From assembly GCA_003255065.1 (NCBI GenBank), contig QAOA01000712.1:12055-76054 (forward strand): DNA of 64,000 nt, given 5' to 3'. Each line of letters begins with the position of its first letter. The first letter of the stretch is position 1. The translations under genes and the position numbers were made by a program. Shown piece by piece: positions 1 through 11,138 of the stretch. The notes beneath the pieces were generated by a model that did not search any database, had not been told where the DNA came from, and saw nothing but the letters and a program-made list of their open reading frames with translations. The DNA comes from Cercis canadensis. Taxonomy: Eukaryota > Streptophyta > Magnoliopsida > Fabales > Fabaceae.

Positions 1-260
1 AGCTGAGCAGAAGATTGTGATGAACTATGCTGAAGCCCATGAGAAGGGGTTCAAGCTGTGTTTGGAGCAAACTCGGTTACAGGTCCCCAACATTGATGCC
101 GAGCGCCTGGATCCCTGGAAACGGGTAAGGGACGGTCAGCTAGTTGACGACCTTTAAGAAGCGGATGAGGAGGACCCTGAGCTGCGGGTGGATCCTGACT
201 CCGGTGCAGATGCTGATTCGGCCTCGAAGAACGAAGATGTTTTTCGAGAGCAAAATAAAC
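1..260 (+). pseudogene. 3' end of antisense ORF (aORF) of element 1
   Basis: This is the C-terminal part of the plus-strand protein encoded opposite gag-pol in element 1. It matches 10136-10400 of element 2, including the acidic tail. A G-to-T change turns a GAA codon into TAA at 155-157, removing about 35 residues of the acidic tail. The original stop (TAG) would be near 262-264. A poly(A) signal AATAAA follows at 328-333. Whether the shortened protein still works cannot be judged, because the upstream part is outside the window. Confidence 0.75.
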
Positions 261-327
261 CCTAGGGAGTTAGGATCCTGCAACAAATGTATATATTTTT
301 CTTTGTTTTGTAATCCGATGTTCCAGT

Positions 328-333
328 AATAAA
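328..333 (+). terminator. Poly(A) signal of element 1 aORF
   Basis: AATAAA lies about 65 bases after the original stop codon. The same hexamer is conserved in element 2 at 10463-10468, in an otherwise U-rich 3' region. Confidence 0.5.
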
Positions 334-379
334 ATGAGATTTTATCATATGATGTGGCTTTCTCATTATATATATACGT

Positions 380-570
380 GTGATAGCTCGGTTAAAAGCT
401 AAATTTGGACAAGTTGAAGAAACTTTGGGCGATGATGAACTAATGGGAAATTGTAAATAATATTGAGCGGATGTTATAGCTCGTTTAAAAGCTAAAATTG
501 GATAAGTAAAAGATACTTTGGTCAATGATGAACTAATGGGAAATTATAAATGATATTGACCGGATGTTAT
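380..570. repeat. Two degenerate ~93-bp repeats
   Basis: Two units, beginning with ATAGCTCG near 383 and 476, share GCTAAAATTGGA and GATGAACTAATGGGAAATT. They lie between the convergent ends of the aORF and gag-pol. Element 2 has the matching block at 10528-10765. No coding potential is visible. Confidence 0.6.
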
Positions 571-689
571 GTCAGGCTTATGACAATTAGTTCATAAGAT
601 ACCGAGCTAGTCTTTGATAGTCTTTGTTGGACTTGTTCAAAAGATTTGATGTTTGTAGGATTGAAATTGCTAGTAGGGTGTTTGGCAGG

Positions 690-1070
690 GCCATGGTCCT
701 TTTAAGGGTATTGGCCCTTGTGGGTTTAAGCTCGGTTAGGGCGATTTTAAGGACATTGGTCCTTTTAAGGGCATTGGTCCTTTTAAGGGCATTGGCCCTT
801 GTAGTTTTGGCTCGGATAGAGCGATTTTAAGGACATTGGTCCTTTTAAGGGCATTGGCACTTGTAGTTTAAGCTCGGATAGAGCGAGTTTAAGGACATTG
901 GTCCTTTTAAGGGCATTGGCCCTTGTAGTTTAAGCTCGAATAGAGCGAGTTTAAGAACATTGGTCCTTTTAAGGGCATTGGCCCTTGTAGTTTAAGCTTA
1001 GATAGAGCGAGTTTAAGGACATTGGTCCTTTTAAGGGCATTGGTCCTTGTAGTTTAAGCTCAGATAGATG
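690..1070. repeat. 62-bp tandem repeat array, about six units
   Basis: The array has a 62-bp period. Each unit contains ACATTGGTCCTTTTAAGGG, GCATTGGCCCTTGTAGTTT and AAGCTCGGATAGAGCGAG. It sits directly downstream of the gag-pol stop (minus strand) and downstream of the aORF (plus strand). Element 2 has about four units in the same place, so the array changes length between copies. The short ORF of 68 codons read through it is repeat-derived. Confidence 0.85.
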
Positions 1071-1078
1071 TAGAAACT

Positions 1079-4000
1079 TCATTGTATATATTGGCGAAGA
1101 TTTAGTACATTCCAAGTGCGGGGGATGTGGTCGCCTTCCATGGTGGTCAGTTTGTATGCTCCTTTCCCAAGTACCTCATGGATTCGGTAGGGGCCTTCCC
1201 AATTTGGTGTCAGCTTTCCTTCATTAAGGTGCTTTCTTGTGATGGTCGCCTTCCGAAGCACGAGGTCGCCCTGCTGGAACTCTCTTGATCTGACCTTGAG
1301 GTTGTGATAACGGGCGAGTTTCTCTTTGTATGCTATTGCTCGGATCCGAGCTTTATCCCTCTCTTCGTCCAGTAGGTCAAGGTTGACTTGTAATTGTTCT
1401 GAACTTTGATCTGTTTGAAAAAATTCTCTTCTGCGAGATGGTTCGCCAATTTCTACTGGGATCATAGCTTCGGTTTCGTAGGTAAGCTTGTATGGGGACA
1501 TGCCTGTTGAGGTTTGGGAAGTAGTTCGGTAAGACCAGAGGACCCATGGTAGCTCTTCGACCCACCGAGACTTGGTTTGATCTAGTCTTTTCTTGATGCC
1601 ATCCAATAATATGCGATTTGCCGCCTCTGCTTGGCCGTTAGCTTGAGGATGTTCGACCGAGGTGAAATGTAGCCTGATGCGGAGGTCGGCACAAAATGCC
1701 CGGAAACCCGAGTCTGAGAACTGGGTCCCGTTGTCCGTGGTTATTGTATGTGGGATGCCGAACCTGCAAATGATGAAAGTTTGAACAAACTTTTTAGCAT
1801 TTTTAGCCGTGATTGTAGCCAAAGACTCGGCTTCGATCCATTTAGAGAAGTAATCAATAGCGACAATAAGAAATTTTTTCTGCCCGAGGGCCAATGGGAA
1901 AGGTCCCAGGAGATCTAATCCCCAGCGGTTGAAGGGTCATGGTTCGACCGCGACATGTAGGTCGGTAGATGGTGCGAGGTGGATGTGTGCAAATTTTTGG
2001 CATTTGTCACATCTTTGTACAAACTTGGTCGCGTCAGTCTTCAAGGTTGGCCAATAGTATCCAGTTCTGAAGATACTAGCTGCTAAAGATCGGGCCCCGA
2101 TGTGGTGGCCACATATTCCTTCGTGGACCTCTTGCAGGACATAAGTGGATTGATCTGGGGTTAGGCATTTCAAAAGCGGGGTATGGTAGCCGCGCTTGTA
2201 AAGCACGCCACTCTCTAAGTAATAGTTGGCTGCTATGCGTCGGAGCTTTCTTGCATCTGCTTTCTCCTTTGGGAGGTTCCCTGTTTCAAGGTAATGTTTG
2301 ATAGGGGTGATCCAAGTGGGGGCCTCTTCCTCGACGATTAGTACTCCGACGTGTTCTGTACTGGGATGGTGGAGCGTTTCTTGGATGACTGTTTGATTAT
2401 GCCCTGGCTTCTTGCTGCTGGCTAACTTGGAGAGAAGGTCGGCGCGGCAATTCTCGCTTCGTGGGATGTGGAGTATTTCCAAGTTTTTCAGCCGGGAAGT
2501 TAAGCTTTGAACTATTTCGAGATACTTCATCATCAAGGGATCCTTGGCTTGGTATTCTCCCTTAACCTGGCTAGTGACTAACTGAGAGTCGCTGGATGAT
2601 TTCGAAGTTTTTCAACTGGGAAGTTAAGCTTCGAACTATCTCGAGATACTTCATCATCAAGGGATCCTTGGCTTGATATTCTCCCTTAACCTGGCTAGTG
2701 ACTAACTGAGAGTCGCTGGATGCTAGGAGATTCTCGGATCTGAGTTCCAGGGCCAGCTTGAGACCGGCGATAAGGGCTTCATATTCAGCCTGATTGTTAG
2801 AGGTCGGAAACTCGAACCGCAGAGATTGCTCTATTGTTATACCCTCTGGACCTTCCACGATGATTCCTGCTCCTCCTCCTTTGATATTGGAGGAACCGTC
2901 AACCGATAAGCGCCAAGCTTGGGGTTGACCGAGGTTGGGTGATTCGGGAGGAGTGAATTCGGCAATAAAATCGGCCAGCGCTTGGGCCTTGATTGCATCT
3001 CTGGGCTCGTAAGTAATAGTGTGCTCGGAGAGTTCGACGGACCACCCGAGCATGCGTCCGGCAATGTCGGGTTTTTGAAGGACCTGACGTATTGGCTGAT
3101 CTGTACGGACGGTAATTGGGTGATTTTGGAAATATGGTCGAAGACGACGTGCTGAGAAGACGAGAGCATAAGCGAGTTTCTCTAATTTAGGGTAGTTGAG
3201 CTCGGACCCCTGAAGGGTATGGCTAGTGAAATAGACGGGTAGTTGGTTCTTTTCTTCGCGAACCAGGGCCGAGCTGACAGCATGGTTGCTGGAGGCAAGG
3301 TATAGGTAAAGTATCTCGGCTGGCTTGGGTTTAGAGAGTATGGGTGGGGAGGCTAAGTATTGCTTGAGTTCGTCAAAGGCGCGCTGACTCTCTTCTGTCC
3401 ATTCGAAGTGTTTCACCTTTTTGAGTGCTTGGAAGAAAGGGAGAGCTTTGTCGGCGGATTATGACTCTCTTCTGTCCATTCGAAGTTTTTGACCTTTTTG
3501 AGTGCTTAGAAGAAAGGGAGAGCTTTGTCGGCAGATTTTGACATGAATCGGGAAAGAGCTGCAATTCTGCCGGTTAGGCGCTGGACCTCCCTCACCGTTG
3601 TTGGTGGCTTCATTTGGATGATAGCGGCACATTTGTCGGGGTTTGCCTCAATGCCTCGGTGTGTTAACATGAAGCCGAGAAACTTGCCAGCCGCTACCCC
3701 AAAGGTGCATTTGGAAGGGTTTAGGCGCATGGCGTGTTTACGGAGCTCGGAGAATGTTTCCTCGAGGTCGGTCAGGTGGCTCTCCTTCGAACGCGATTTG
3801 ACAAGTAAGTCGTCTACGTATACCTCGACGTTTCGCCCTATCTGTGCTTTAAAAACTCTGTCCATCAATCTCTGATAGGTGGCCCCTGCATTTTTTAATC
3901 CGAAAGGCATGACTCGGTAGCAATATGTGGCCTTCTCAATGATGAATGCTGTCTTATCCTCATCTTCAGGGTGCATGCGGATTTGGTTGTATCCCGAGTA

Positions 4001-6702
4001 GGCGTCCATAAAACTCAAAAGTTTGTAACCGGATGCTCCATCGACGAGTTTATCGATGCTTGGAAGGGGATAAGGATCCTTTGGACATGATTTGTTCAGG
4101 TCGGAGTAATCCACGCACATTCTCCATTTCCCGTTAGCTTTTTTGACCATGACGACGTTGGCTAGCCATGTCGCGTAAGGCACCTCCCGAATGAACTTGG
4201 CGTCTAAAAGCTTGGCGACTTCATCTTGGATTGCTGCCTGACGCTCTGGACCTACTACGTGCTTCTTTTGTCGGACTGGTTTGGCCCCTGCATGAACAGA
4301 GAGTTTATGGCAGATGAAGTCGGGATTTATACCTGGCATGTCGGCCGCTGTCCATGCGAATAGGTCGGCATTGGCGACCAGGAGATCAGTCAACTTCTTG
4401 ACGATAGGCGCAGGAAGGCCGGATCCCACATTTACTGTTTGATCGGGACTTGGTCCAACTTGGACTGGGATCAGGTCACCTTTTGGCTCGGGCCGGGTCC
4501 CCTGACTTGGTCGGTTGTCCAGCTCGTCCAGGGGAGTCGAGGAGTTGTTGCTGGTGTCTTCCGGCTTTTTGGAGTAGTCGATGGAAAGGCTGATGTTGTA
4601 GCAGGTTCTGCCGAGAAGCTGGTCGCCCCGCGCTTGACCGACTGTGCCCCTAGTGGTGGGGAACTTAAGTAGGAGGTGCTTGGTGGATACAATGGCGTCA
4701 ATGCTGTTGAGGGAAGGTCGCCCCAAAATGGCATTGTAAGCAGAGGGGCAATCGACGACCAAAAAACGAATGTCGGCGCTTGTTGAGTTGGGGAATTCGC
4801 CAAGAGTAGCCCTAAGGTTTACAGTACCTTTGACGCCGACCTGGTGGCCTGAGAAACCGACAAGAGTTCCTGGGTAGGTACTGAGGTTGGAGGTGGGGAG
4901 GCCGAGTTGAGAGTAAGCGTATAAGCGTGGTAGAAAAGAATGTCGGCCGAGCTTCCTTGATCTACCAGGACTTTCCGGACCTCGTAGTTGGCTATCAAGC
5001 AAGAGATGACTACGGGATCATCGTGCTCGGGGTCAATGAGTCCATAGTCGGCATCGGAAAAAGAAATGGTTGGCTTCGATTTGGCTCTTTTAGCAGGGGT
5101 AGTGTGAGATATTTCGCGGTGGTAGCGATGGGCAGCTCGCTCATGTCTTTTCCGAGAAGTGGACCTCGTAGGAGCACCCGCGAAACCACCTGCAATGGTA
5201 TGGATAATCCCTGCGGGGTTTTGTCTTGGGTTTTCCTGATGGTTCGGGAGGAACCTGCCCGGAGCTCTGTCGCCCTGTGGATTCTGATCTGGGCGAATTG
5301 GATGGTTTCGGGGAGGAGACTGGTGCCGTGGTCGGTGTTCCCTGTGGGGTCTTTGACTGGATAGAGGAACCTCAGCACGGTATTTTTGCAGATAACCTTT
5401 CTGAATGAGATCCTCTATGACATTCTGCAGGTGTCGGCAGTCGTTGGTATCATGACCGCGTCCCCGGTGAAAGGCGCAGTACTTGTCTTTCTCGGCTCCA
5501 ACCGTCTTTTTAGGGGGTGGGAGTTGAGCTAACTTGGTATGGCAGATTTCCTCGAGGACCCTGGCCCGACTTTGATTCAAAGGTGTGTAGCTGTCGAACC
5601 GAGGTCGGGTGGGGGATCTGTCTCTTTTGGGTTTTTTGTCGTCCTGGACCTTCTTGTCTCGAGGAGATTTGCCTATTGCATTTTGGCCAAGTATTTCTTT
5701 GAGGTTGATATGTTTGGCCACCTTCAGCAGGAGGTTGGATAGGTTTGCCGGTGGGTCTAGGGTGAGATTTTCGAGTAGGCGCCCAGGTCGGAGGCCTGCT
5801 TGGATGGCGTGCATAGCCACTGCTTCAGTGAGGTCGTGGACTTGCAGGGAGAGTTTATTGTACCTATCCATGTAATCTTTCAAGGACTCATTCTCGCCCT
5901 GCTTCAATGTGGCTAGAACGGCGGAGGATCTTTGGTGAGTCATGCTGGTAGAAAAGCGAGCCTGAAAGAGTTCGGCGAGTTGGTCGAAAGTTGAGATACT
6001 ATACGGCGGGAGGCTTGAGAACCACTGAAGTGCTGCTCTGCGCAGAGTGGTAGGAAAGGCTCGGCACATTATTTCTTCTGCTGATCCTGCCAGAAGCATG
6101 ACCGAGTTATAATTTTCCAAATGCTCTCTAGGATCTGTAGAACCATCATAGGAGTCGAGGTGCGGTGGTTTGAAATTCTGGGGCAGAGGGAAAACCATGA
6201 TTTCTTTTGTGAAAGGATGCTTGGCAGCTCGTCTCTTTTTCTCCAAAGCTTGTGATGGTTGGCTCTGAGCGGAAGTTTGTAGAGGTGCTTCTCGGACGAG
6301 GGACTGGAAGGAAGATTGGTTTTCTTCGATCTCCTCAGTATGCGGATTCTTGTGGTGCCTGCCTTGAAGAGTGTCTTGAAGACGAAGAGGAGAGTTTCCG
6401 CGGGTTGAAGTTTCGACCCAAGAGTCGGTTTTTTGAACCCGCTGTTTTAATTCTGCTATCTCTGCTTTGTCCGCCATCCGTTCTTGTTTGAGGGTTTGGA
6501 TTTCGCGGAGCAAAAAGGAGAGGGTGGCCTTGTCTGAGTTTTGGTCTGCGTTTGCGCAAGGAGGTTCCGGGCTATGAGAAGTGTGGCGAGGAGGTGGGAG
6601 TGGCTGCCTTCGGGTAGTGCCTGGTTGAAATGGGGGTCTCGTGGGTGAAGGAGTGGTTTCCGAGTTGGTGCGAGGGTTTCCAAGCTCGGTGGTCGGGTCC
6701 AT
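1079..6702 (-). pseudogene. Broken gag-pol polyprotein of element 1
   Basis: Encodes the retrotransposon capsid and enzymes. Gag starts at 6702 (MDPTTELGNP); an in-frame reading continues into the leader. Visible signatures are a CX2HX4HX4C knuckle (YCAFHRGRGHDTNDC), protease LVDQGSSADIL, reverse transcriptase with VYVDDLLVKS, a degenerate RNase H (PVYFTSHTLQG), a second RNase H (LSVDGSSNIKG, NNQAEYEAL, SDSQLV), the integrase HHCC region, and a DDE core in AIDYFSKW, TTDNGTQF and HPQANGQAE. Four lesions break it: an 8-bp duplication near 4918-4925 in the protease, a 77-bp tandem duplication (3386-3462/3463-3539), a 124-bp tandem duplication (about 2481-2604/2605-2728), and a TGG-to-TGA stop at 1937-1939 before the integrase. 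It cannot make a full polyprotein. Confidence 0.92.
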
Positions 6703-6785
6703 TTCGCACAAAACAGGATCGTACAATGAATTTGTTTCTTCGGGGAAAAGGGAGGAAACAAGGAGTTCCCACAGACGGCGCCAAA

Positions 6786-6834
6786 TGACGATGCCTGATT
6801 TTGGTTCAAAGGAGAGAGGTTGGTTAAGTGGGAT
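6786..6834 (-). mobile_element. 5' LTR fragment of element 1
   Basis: The first 49 plus-strand bases of the LTR match 7530-7578 with one difference and then stop at the N. The primer-binding site (plus-strand CCCACAGACGGCGCCA) lies immediately to the left at about 6768-6783. The rest of this LTR is missing from the assembly. Confidence 0.75.
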
Positions 6835-7529
6835 NAATAGTTTACCATGTGGTGAGATAAGCATATAAGCACACACAGTACAACTAATACATAACCGTAC
6901 ATAGCTCAATTGATCTTTCACATTGCAAGGCCCAATTGAATAATGCTTGTCTAAAAAAAGTTTTAATTATAACCGAGAGAATTAAAAATATGAAGTGTCC
7001 ATAAAATTGGAAACCATAGTTGCTAGAAATGATGGTAAAAAATTGCGGTGGTTATAGCATAATTCATACGTTATTCACTACAACTAAGTTGCTAAGAAAC
7101 ATAGACTTTAATTGGTCCACCCCAAATTTAGGGGCAAAATTGATTCACATTTCAACTAATTTATATCATTGGCTTCAGTCCTTTTCCTTCTCTTTTGGAG
7201 GAATGTCTGAAGCGATCTCTTCATAGAAAGGCCCCCTGGGGACTGCAATGAAATCAGAGATGATGTTGCAGTTGTCACTGTGATACCAATCCTTTCTTCC
7301 ATTTCTCTACTTGCCAACCATATTATCACTCTAGCCTACATGCACAGTTATGAAAACATCATTAGAATAAGGTTATCCCCATTTAATTTCAAATTTCCAT
7401 TTTTGTTGGGAACCATGAATTTGTTAGCATACATAATGCTAATCAAACTAGGTAAAAGAGCAAACCAAGTCCCTTTTACTTTATTAGCTTGTACTGATCT
7501 ATTTTTTGGACAAGAGTCAAGTGCCAAAG
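6835..7529. other. Spacer between the two Gypsy copies, no gene seen
   Basis: An N at 6835 is followed by about 690 bp of AT-rich DNA unrelated to the flanking elements. Short ORFs at 7020-7226 and 7280-7585 carry no recognisable motif, and the second runs into the LTR. The sequence ends in GTGCCAAAG directly before the 3' LTR of element 2. Confidence 0.5.
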
Positions 7530-7817
7530 TGACGATGCCTGATTTTGGTTCAAAGGTGAGAGGTTGGTTAAGTGGGATCACTTGAAAAGATAAATGGCCA
7601 AGGTCGGGTGCATACCCGAGTTTTGATGCTGAGGGTACTATGAAATGGGAGTTTTATGTACCCCTTTGTCTTGTCCGAAAAGCGTGCCCTTTATTTCTTG
7701 TTTTTTTGCTTATTTATAGGGAGATTCTCAGGTTTAAAGGATTTAGGGAATGGGTTCAGTTATGGGCTTGGTGATAATGGGCTTAGACTTTATGGGCCGA
7801 AATATTGGGTATCTACA
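7530..7817 (-). repeat. 3' LTR of element 2
   Basis: 288 bp, from TGACGATGCC (plus) to GGTATCTACA (plus). It aligns end to end with the 5' LTR at 16899-17184 with scattered substitutions and small indels. On the minus strand it starts TGTAGATACCC and contains a TATA box within CCTATAAATAAGC. Confidence 0.9.
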
Positions 7818-7830
7818 CTTGTCCCCCCTT
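7818..7830 (-). promoter_or_regulatory. Polypurine tract of element 2
   Basis: Minus-strand AAGGGGGGACAAG directly precedes the 3' LTR start. This is the usual place for the plus-strand DNA primer in LTR retrotransposons. Confidence 0.8.
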
Positions 7831-8171
7831 GAAGCTCGGGCCTTGGTGTTACCGAGACCGAGCTATGGATTTGTAAACGGTATCCGTTCCCGAGATGGGG
7901 ATGTGAGGCAGAATGAGGGCGCGAATTTTTGAAATTTCGATGATTTTGCCATGTGCCGCGATGATTATTTGGTGCTTTGGATGTGACTGCCACGTGGCGC
8001 TTAAGAGGGACGAGATATTAATGACCACTCTGGTTGCGGCGGTCTTTTGGGCTGCTTTAGGTGCCAGAGCCGTTTTGGACGTGACGTTTGGCCTTCCCGA
8101 GCTAGAATACGGCTCTCTCAGCACCGTTAGATCAGGAGTCCTTTGACGGTTGGATTTGCTCTGTGTTATCC

Positions 8172-8180
8172 TATAAATAG
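8172..8180 (+). promoter_or_regulatory. TATA box of the aORF
   Basis: TATAAATAG lies 185 bp upstream of the aORF start codon, outside the LTR, and faces the opposite way to the LTR promoter. The pyrimidine-rich leader between 8280 and 8360 contains GT and AG sites that could form a 5'UTR intron, but this is not certain. Confidence 0.55.
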
Positions 8181-8364
8181 GGGTTGGTAAAACTTCAGTC
8201 TACTCTTTTTGACAAATTTTCTGAAATTGGTGCTTAGGTCGGTGTGAAGTAAGGAATCTTGTAGGATTTTCAGCTCGGAGTACTCCTTTTTCTGAAGGTA
8301 ATTTTTGCCTCTTTCTCGCTCTTAGGTCTTAGGTCTTCTTTCTTCTTAGTTCACTTGTGGTAAG

Positions 8365-10400
8365 ATGGAGAGTTATTCTTCTGTGAACGGCGAGGACCCC
8401 ATGAACTACCTGGAAGATATTGAGGTAATTTCGTCTGATGGGGGGATGGAGGTCAACAAGGAAGTGGGAAGTGAAAGGGAACCGAGTGTTAGCAGGGAGC
8501 GAAATAGGGCGGAGGAAGCTAGTTCTAGCGACAGTAGCTTAGATATATCCTTTGTTCGTCCTTCTGTTCCTTCTTTTGTTCATGAGAGAATAAAAAACAC
8601 CTTTTCCGTGCTTCGCTCAAAGTTTGTGAGGGAGTTCAAATTTTATAACAACGAGATTGACTGGGGTCGCAGTAGTTATGATGTTAAAGCCTGTCCGAGA
8701 GATGCGCTCGTCTGTGAAAACTGCCCAAAAAACGACTTTTTTACCTTTAGCGCGGCTTATATGGAGAGGGCCGGGGCGGAGTTACCTCTCTCCGACTTTG
8801 AGATGGAGTTTTTTAGGAAGGTTAACGCCGCTCCGTCCCAACTCCATGTAAACGGCTGGGGTTTTCTTCGGGCGTTTCAAAAAATGTGTGAGCTTTTGTC
8901 GGTAGAGAGTAGGGTAGAGGTGTTTTTTTATTTTTTTACTTTAAAGGACGTGAAGGATACCGACCAGGATTTTGTGTATATAGCTGGTCGGCGGGGGTTA
9001 GGGCTTTTGAAGTTGGTGGAAGAATCGGCAAAAGGATGGAAAGACCGATTCTTCCGAGTAACTATCCCGACCTGGAAGGCGGGCCCGGCGCCAGCTATGG
9101 CCTTTTTCTTGAAGGAGGACTTGAAGCCTCGGTTTCCCTTGCGCTGGAGTCGAGATATTTACAAGGTGCCAGCTCGGGCAATTGACGAGTACATCCGGGA
9201 AGATCGGGAGATAATAAAGACGGTCTCCCAGCTGGCCGTTGAGAATGCGCAGATGGTTACGCTCAAGGCCAAAGATCTGATTGGTCGGTATTTATTGTGT
9301 GAAGTTGGGTGTAATTTTTCTGATGTACTAATACTGTTTTTGTTTCTGCAGAGGGAAAGCTGTCGGCGGAGAAAATGGTGAATCTTGCAAAGCTGGCAAA
9401 AGCAAAAACTCAAAGGTCGGCGGCGCCACCCAAGGCCATACCTGCGGAGCCCGTGACGGTGGTGAGAGCGGAGGAGGTACCCGTGCTGCTGGCTGCTCGG
9501 GAGGAGGGGAGCCCGGTTGCGGCGAAGGGGAAGCAGAGAGCCGGGAATAAGAGACAGCGGGTGGCGGCAAAGGCGGACAAAGACCGAGCAGACCCCTCGG
9601 CCAGCCGGATGTTTGACCTTGACTCCGAGGTCAAACATTTCGAGCTGTTTGCTGCCCCCGTGGGAGAGAAGCGGGAACATTCCAGTGTCTCATTCTGGAA
9701 TGTTCAATATTCGGCGGGAGATCGGCTGAAATCGTTGGCTCTTCCTACGGATCGAACGAAGGTGGCGGAGGCCAAGACATTGTTGCTGAGCAAGCACCTT
9801 CGGGATACCATAGGACGTGCTGCCGTGATCGGCCAAGAGTTAAATGAGAGGGTTATCGCGTCCGAGCAGGAGAGGCAGAAGTTTTTAGAAGAGGACGAGG
9901 TGACCCGGGCGACGGTAGAATCCTGCCAGGAGGCCCTGGGTCGGGCAGAGAGGGAGCTGGGGGACGTCCGTTCAAGGTTAGATGCTACACTGGCCGAGCT
10001 TACCCAAGTAAAGGAGGAAAAGAAGATTAGCCAGGAGCTAGGCAGGGCGGCTGAGATCCGGGAAGGCAAGGTTCGATGCCAAATGGCTCGACGGCTGGAC
10101 CGAGTTCGCCAGTCAAAGTCAAGGTTGAGGGACCGAGCTGAGCAGAAGATTGTGATGAACTATGCTGAAGCCCATGAGAAGGGGTTCAAGCTGTGTTTGG
10201 AGCAAACTCGGTTACAGGTCCCCAACATTGATGTCGAGCGCCTGGATCCCTGGAAACGGGTAAGGGACGGTCAGCTAGTTGACGACCTTGAAGAAGCGGA
10301 TGAGGAGGACCCTGAACTGCGGGTGGATCCTGACTCCGGTGCAGATGCTGATTCGGCCTCGGAGAACGAAGATGTTCTTCGAGAGCAAAATAAACCCTAG
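8365..10400 (+). CDS. Spliced antisense ORF protein of Gypsy element 2 (Transposase_28-like)
   Basis: Two exons, 8365-9283 and 9352-10400, are joined by a 68-bp GT-AG intron in phase 1 and give about 655 residues with no internal stop. In order these are an acidic Ser/Glu-rich start, a conserved core (about residues 70-305) with LPLSDFEMEFF and WGFLRAFQKMCELL, an Ala/Pro/Lys-rich linker (about 315-400), a long charged coiled coil (about 475-580), and an acidic tail. The core resembles the plant family known as putative gypsy type transposon (Pfam Transposase_28), recalled from memory, whose biochemical role is unknown. The gene runs against gag-pol, with its own TATA box (8172) and poly(A) signal (10463). 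It stays open while gag-pol in the same element is broken in three places. Without splicing the frame ends at 9381, so splicing is needed for the long product. Confidence 0.85.
9284..9351 (+). other. Intron of the element 2 aORF
   Basis: 68 bp, starting GTCGGTATTT and ending TTTGTTTCTGCAG, with CTAAT-like branch sequence (TGTACTAATAC) about 20 bases before the end. Splicing joins the two long frames in phase 1. Element 3 has an intron at the same protein position (42947-43353), which supports it. Confidence 0.8.
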
Positions 10401-10462
10401 GGAGTTAGGATCCTGCGACAAATGTATATATTTTTCTTTGTTTTGTAATCCGATGTTCCAGT

Positions 10463-10468
10463 AATAAA
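10463..10468 (+). terminator. Poly(A) signal of the element 2 aORF
   Basis: AATAAA lies 63 bases after the aORF stop, downstream of a T-rich stretch. It is conserved with element 1 (328-333). Confidence 0.5.
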
Positions 10469-10527
10469 AATGAGATTTTATCATATGATGTGGCTTTCTT
10501 ATTCTATCTTTTGATGATTGAACGTGT

Positions 10528-10765
10528 GATAGCTCGGTTAAAAAGCTAATTTTGAATAAGCTGAAGAAACTTTGGGCGATGATGAACTAATGGAAAATTG
10601 TAAATAATATAGAGCGGATGTTATAGCTCGGTTTAATAGCTAAAATTGGATAAGTTAAAGAAACTTCGGTCAATGATGAACTAATGGGAAATTATAAATA
10701 GTATTGACCGGATGTTATATCTCGGTTTAATAGCTAAAATTGGATAAGTTAAAGAAACTTTGTTC
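10528..10765. repeat. Degenerate ~90-bp repeats, three partial units
   Basis: Successive units contain ATAGCTCGGTT, GCTAAAATTGGATAAG and GATGAACTAATGG. The third unit is shortened. The block corresponds to 380-570 of element 1 and lies between the converging genes. Confidence 0.6.
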
Positions 10766-10869
10766 ATATTATGTCGGGCTTATGACAATTAGTTCATAAG
10801 ATACCGAGCTAATCTTTGATAGTCTTTGTTGGACTTGTTCAAAAGATTTGATGTTTGTAGGATTGAAAT

Positions 10870-11130
10870 TGCAAGTAGGGTGTTTGGTAGGGCCATAGTC
10901 CTTTTAAGGGTATTGGCCCTTGTGGGTTTAAGCTCGGATAGAGCGAGTTTAAGGACATTGGTCCTTTTAAGGGCATTGGCCCTTGTAGTTTAAGCTCGGA
11001 TAGAGCGAGTTTAAGGACATTGGTCCTTTTAAGGGCATTGGCCCTTGTAGTTTAAGCTCGGATAGAGCGAGTTTAAGGACATTGGTCCTTTTAAGGGCAT
11101 TGGCCCTTGTAGTTAAAGCTCGGATAGATG
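10870..11130. repeat. 62-bp tandem repeat array, about four units
   Basis: GCTCGG landmarks at 10932, 10994, 11056 and 11118 give an exact 62-bp period. The array lies just downstream of the gag-pol stop and is shorter than the same array in element 1 (690-1070). Confidence 0.88.
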
Positions 11131-11138
11131 TAGAAACT

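Larger units (their letters stand above)
1..6834 (-). mobile_element. Tat-like Ty3/Gypsy element 1, incomplete
   Basis: Minus-strand LTR retrotransposon. Its 3' LTR and most of its aORF lie left of the window, and its 5' LTR is cut at an N at 6835. The sequence follows element 2 (position 1 equals 10136) with only a few per cent difference throughout. Internal order on the minus strand is 5' LTR fragment, primer-binding site, gag, protease, reverse transcriptase, two RNase H-like domains, integrase, 62-bp repeats, then the end of the convergent aORF. The second RNase H of the VDGSS/NNQAEYE type is a known hallmark of the plant Tat lineage. The lineage call is inferred from domains, not from a tree. 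Confidence 0.85.

Noticed and set aside
624-830. 68-codon Leu/Arg-rich ORF
   Set aside because: Generated by the 62-bp repeats and repetitive in protein sequence. No counterpart ORF exists in element 2.
690-1070. CRISPR-like regular repeats
   Set aside because: Units are contiguous 62-bp tandem repeats without unique spacers, inside a plant retrotransposon.
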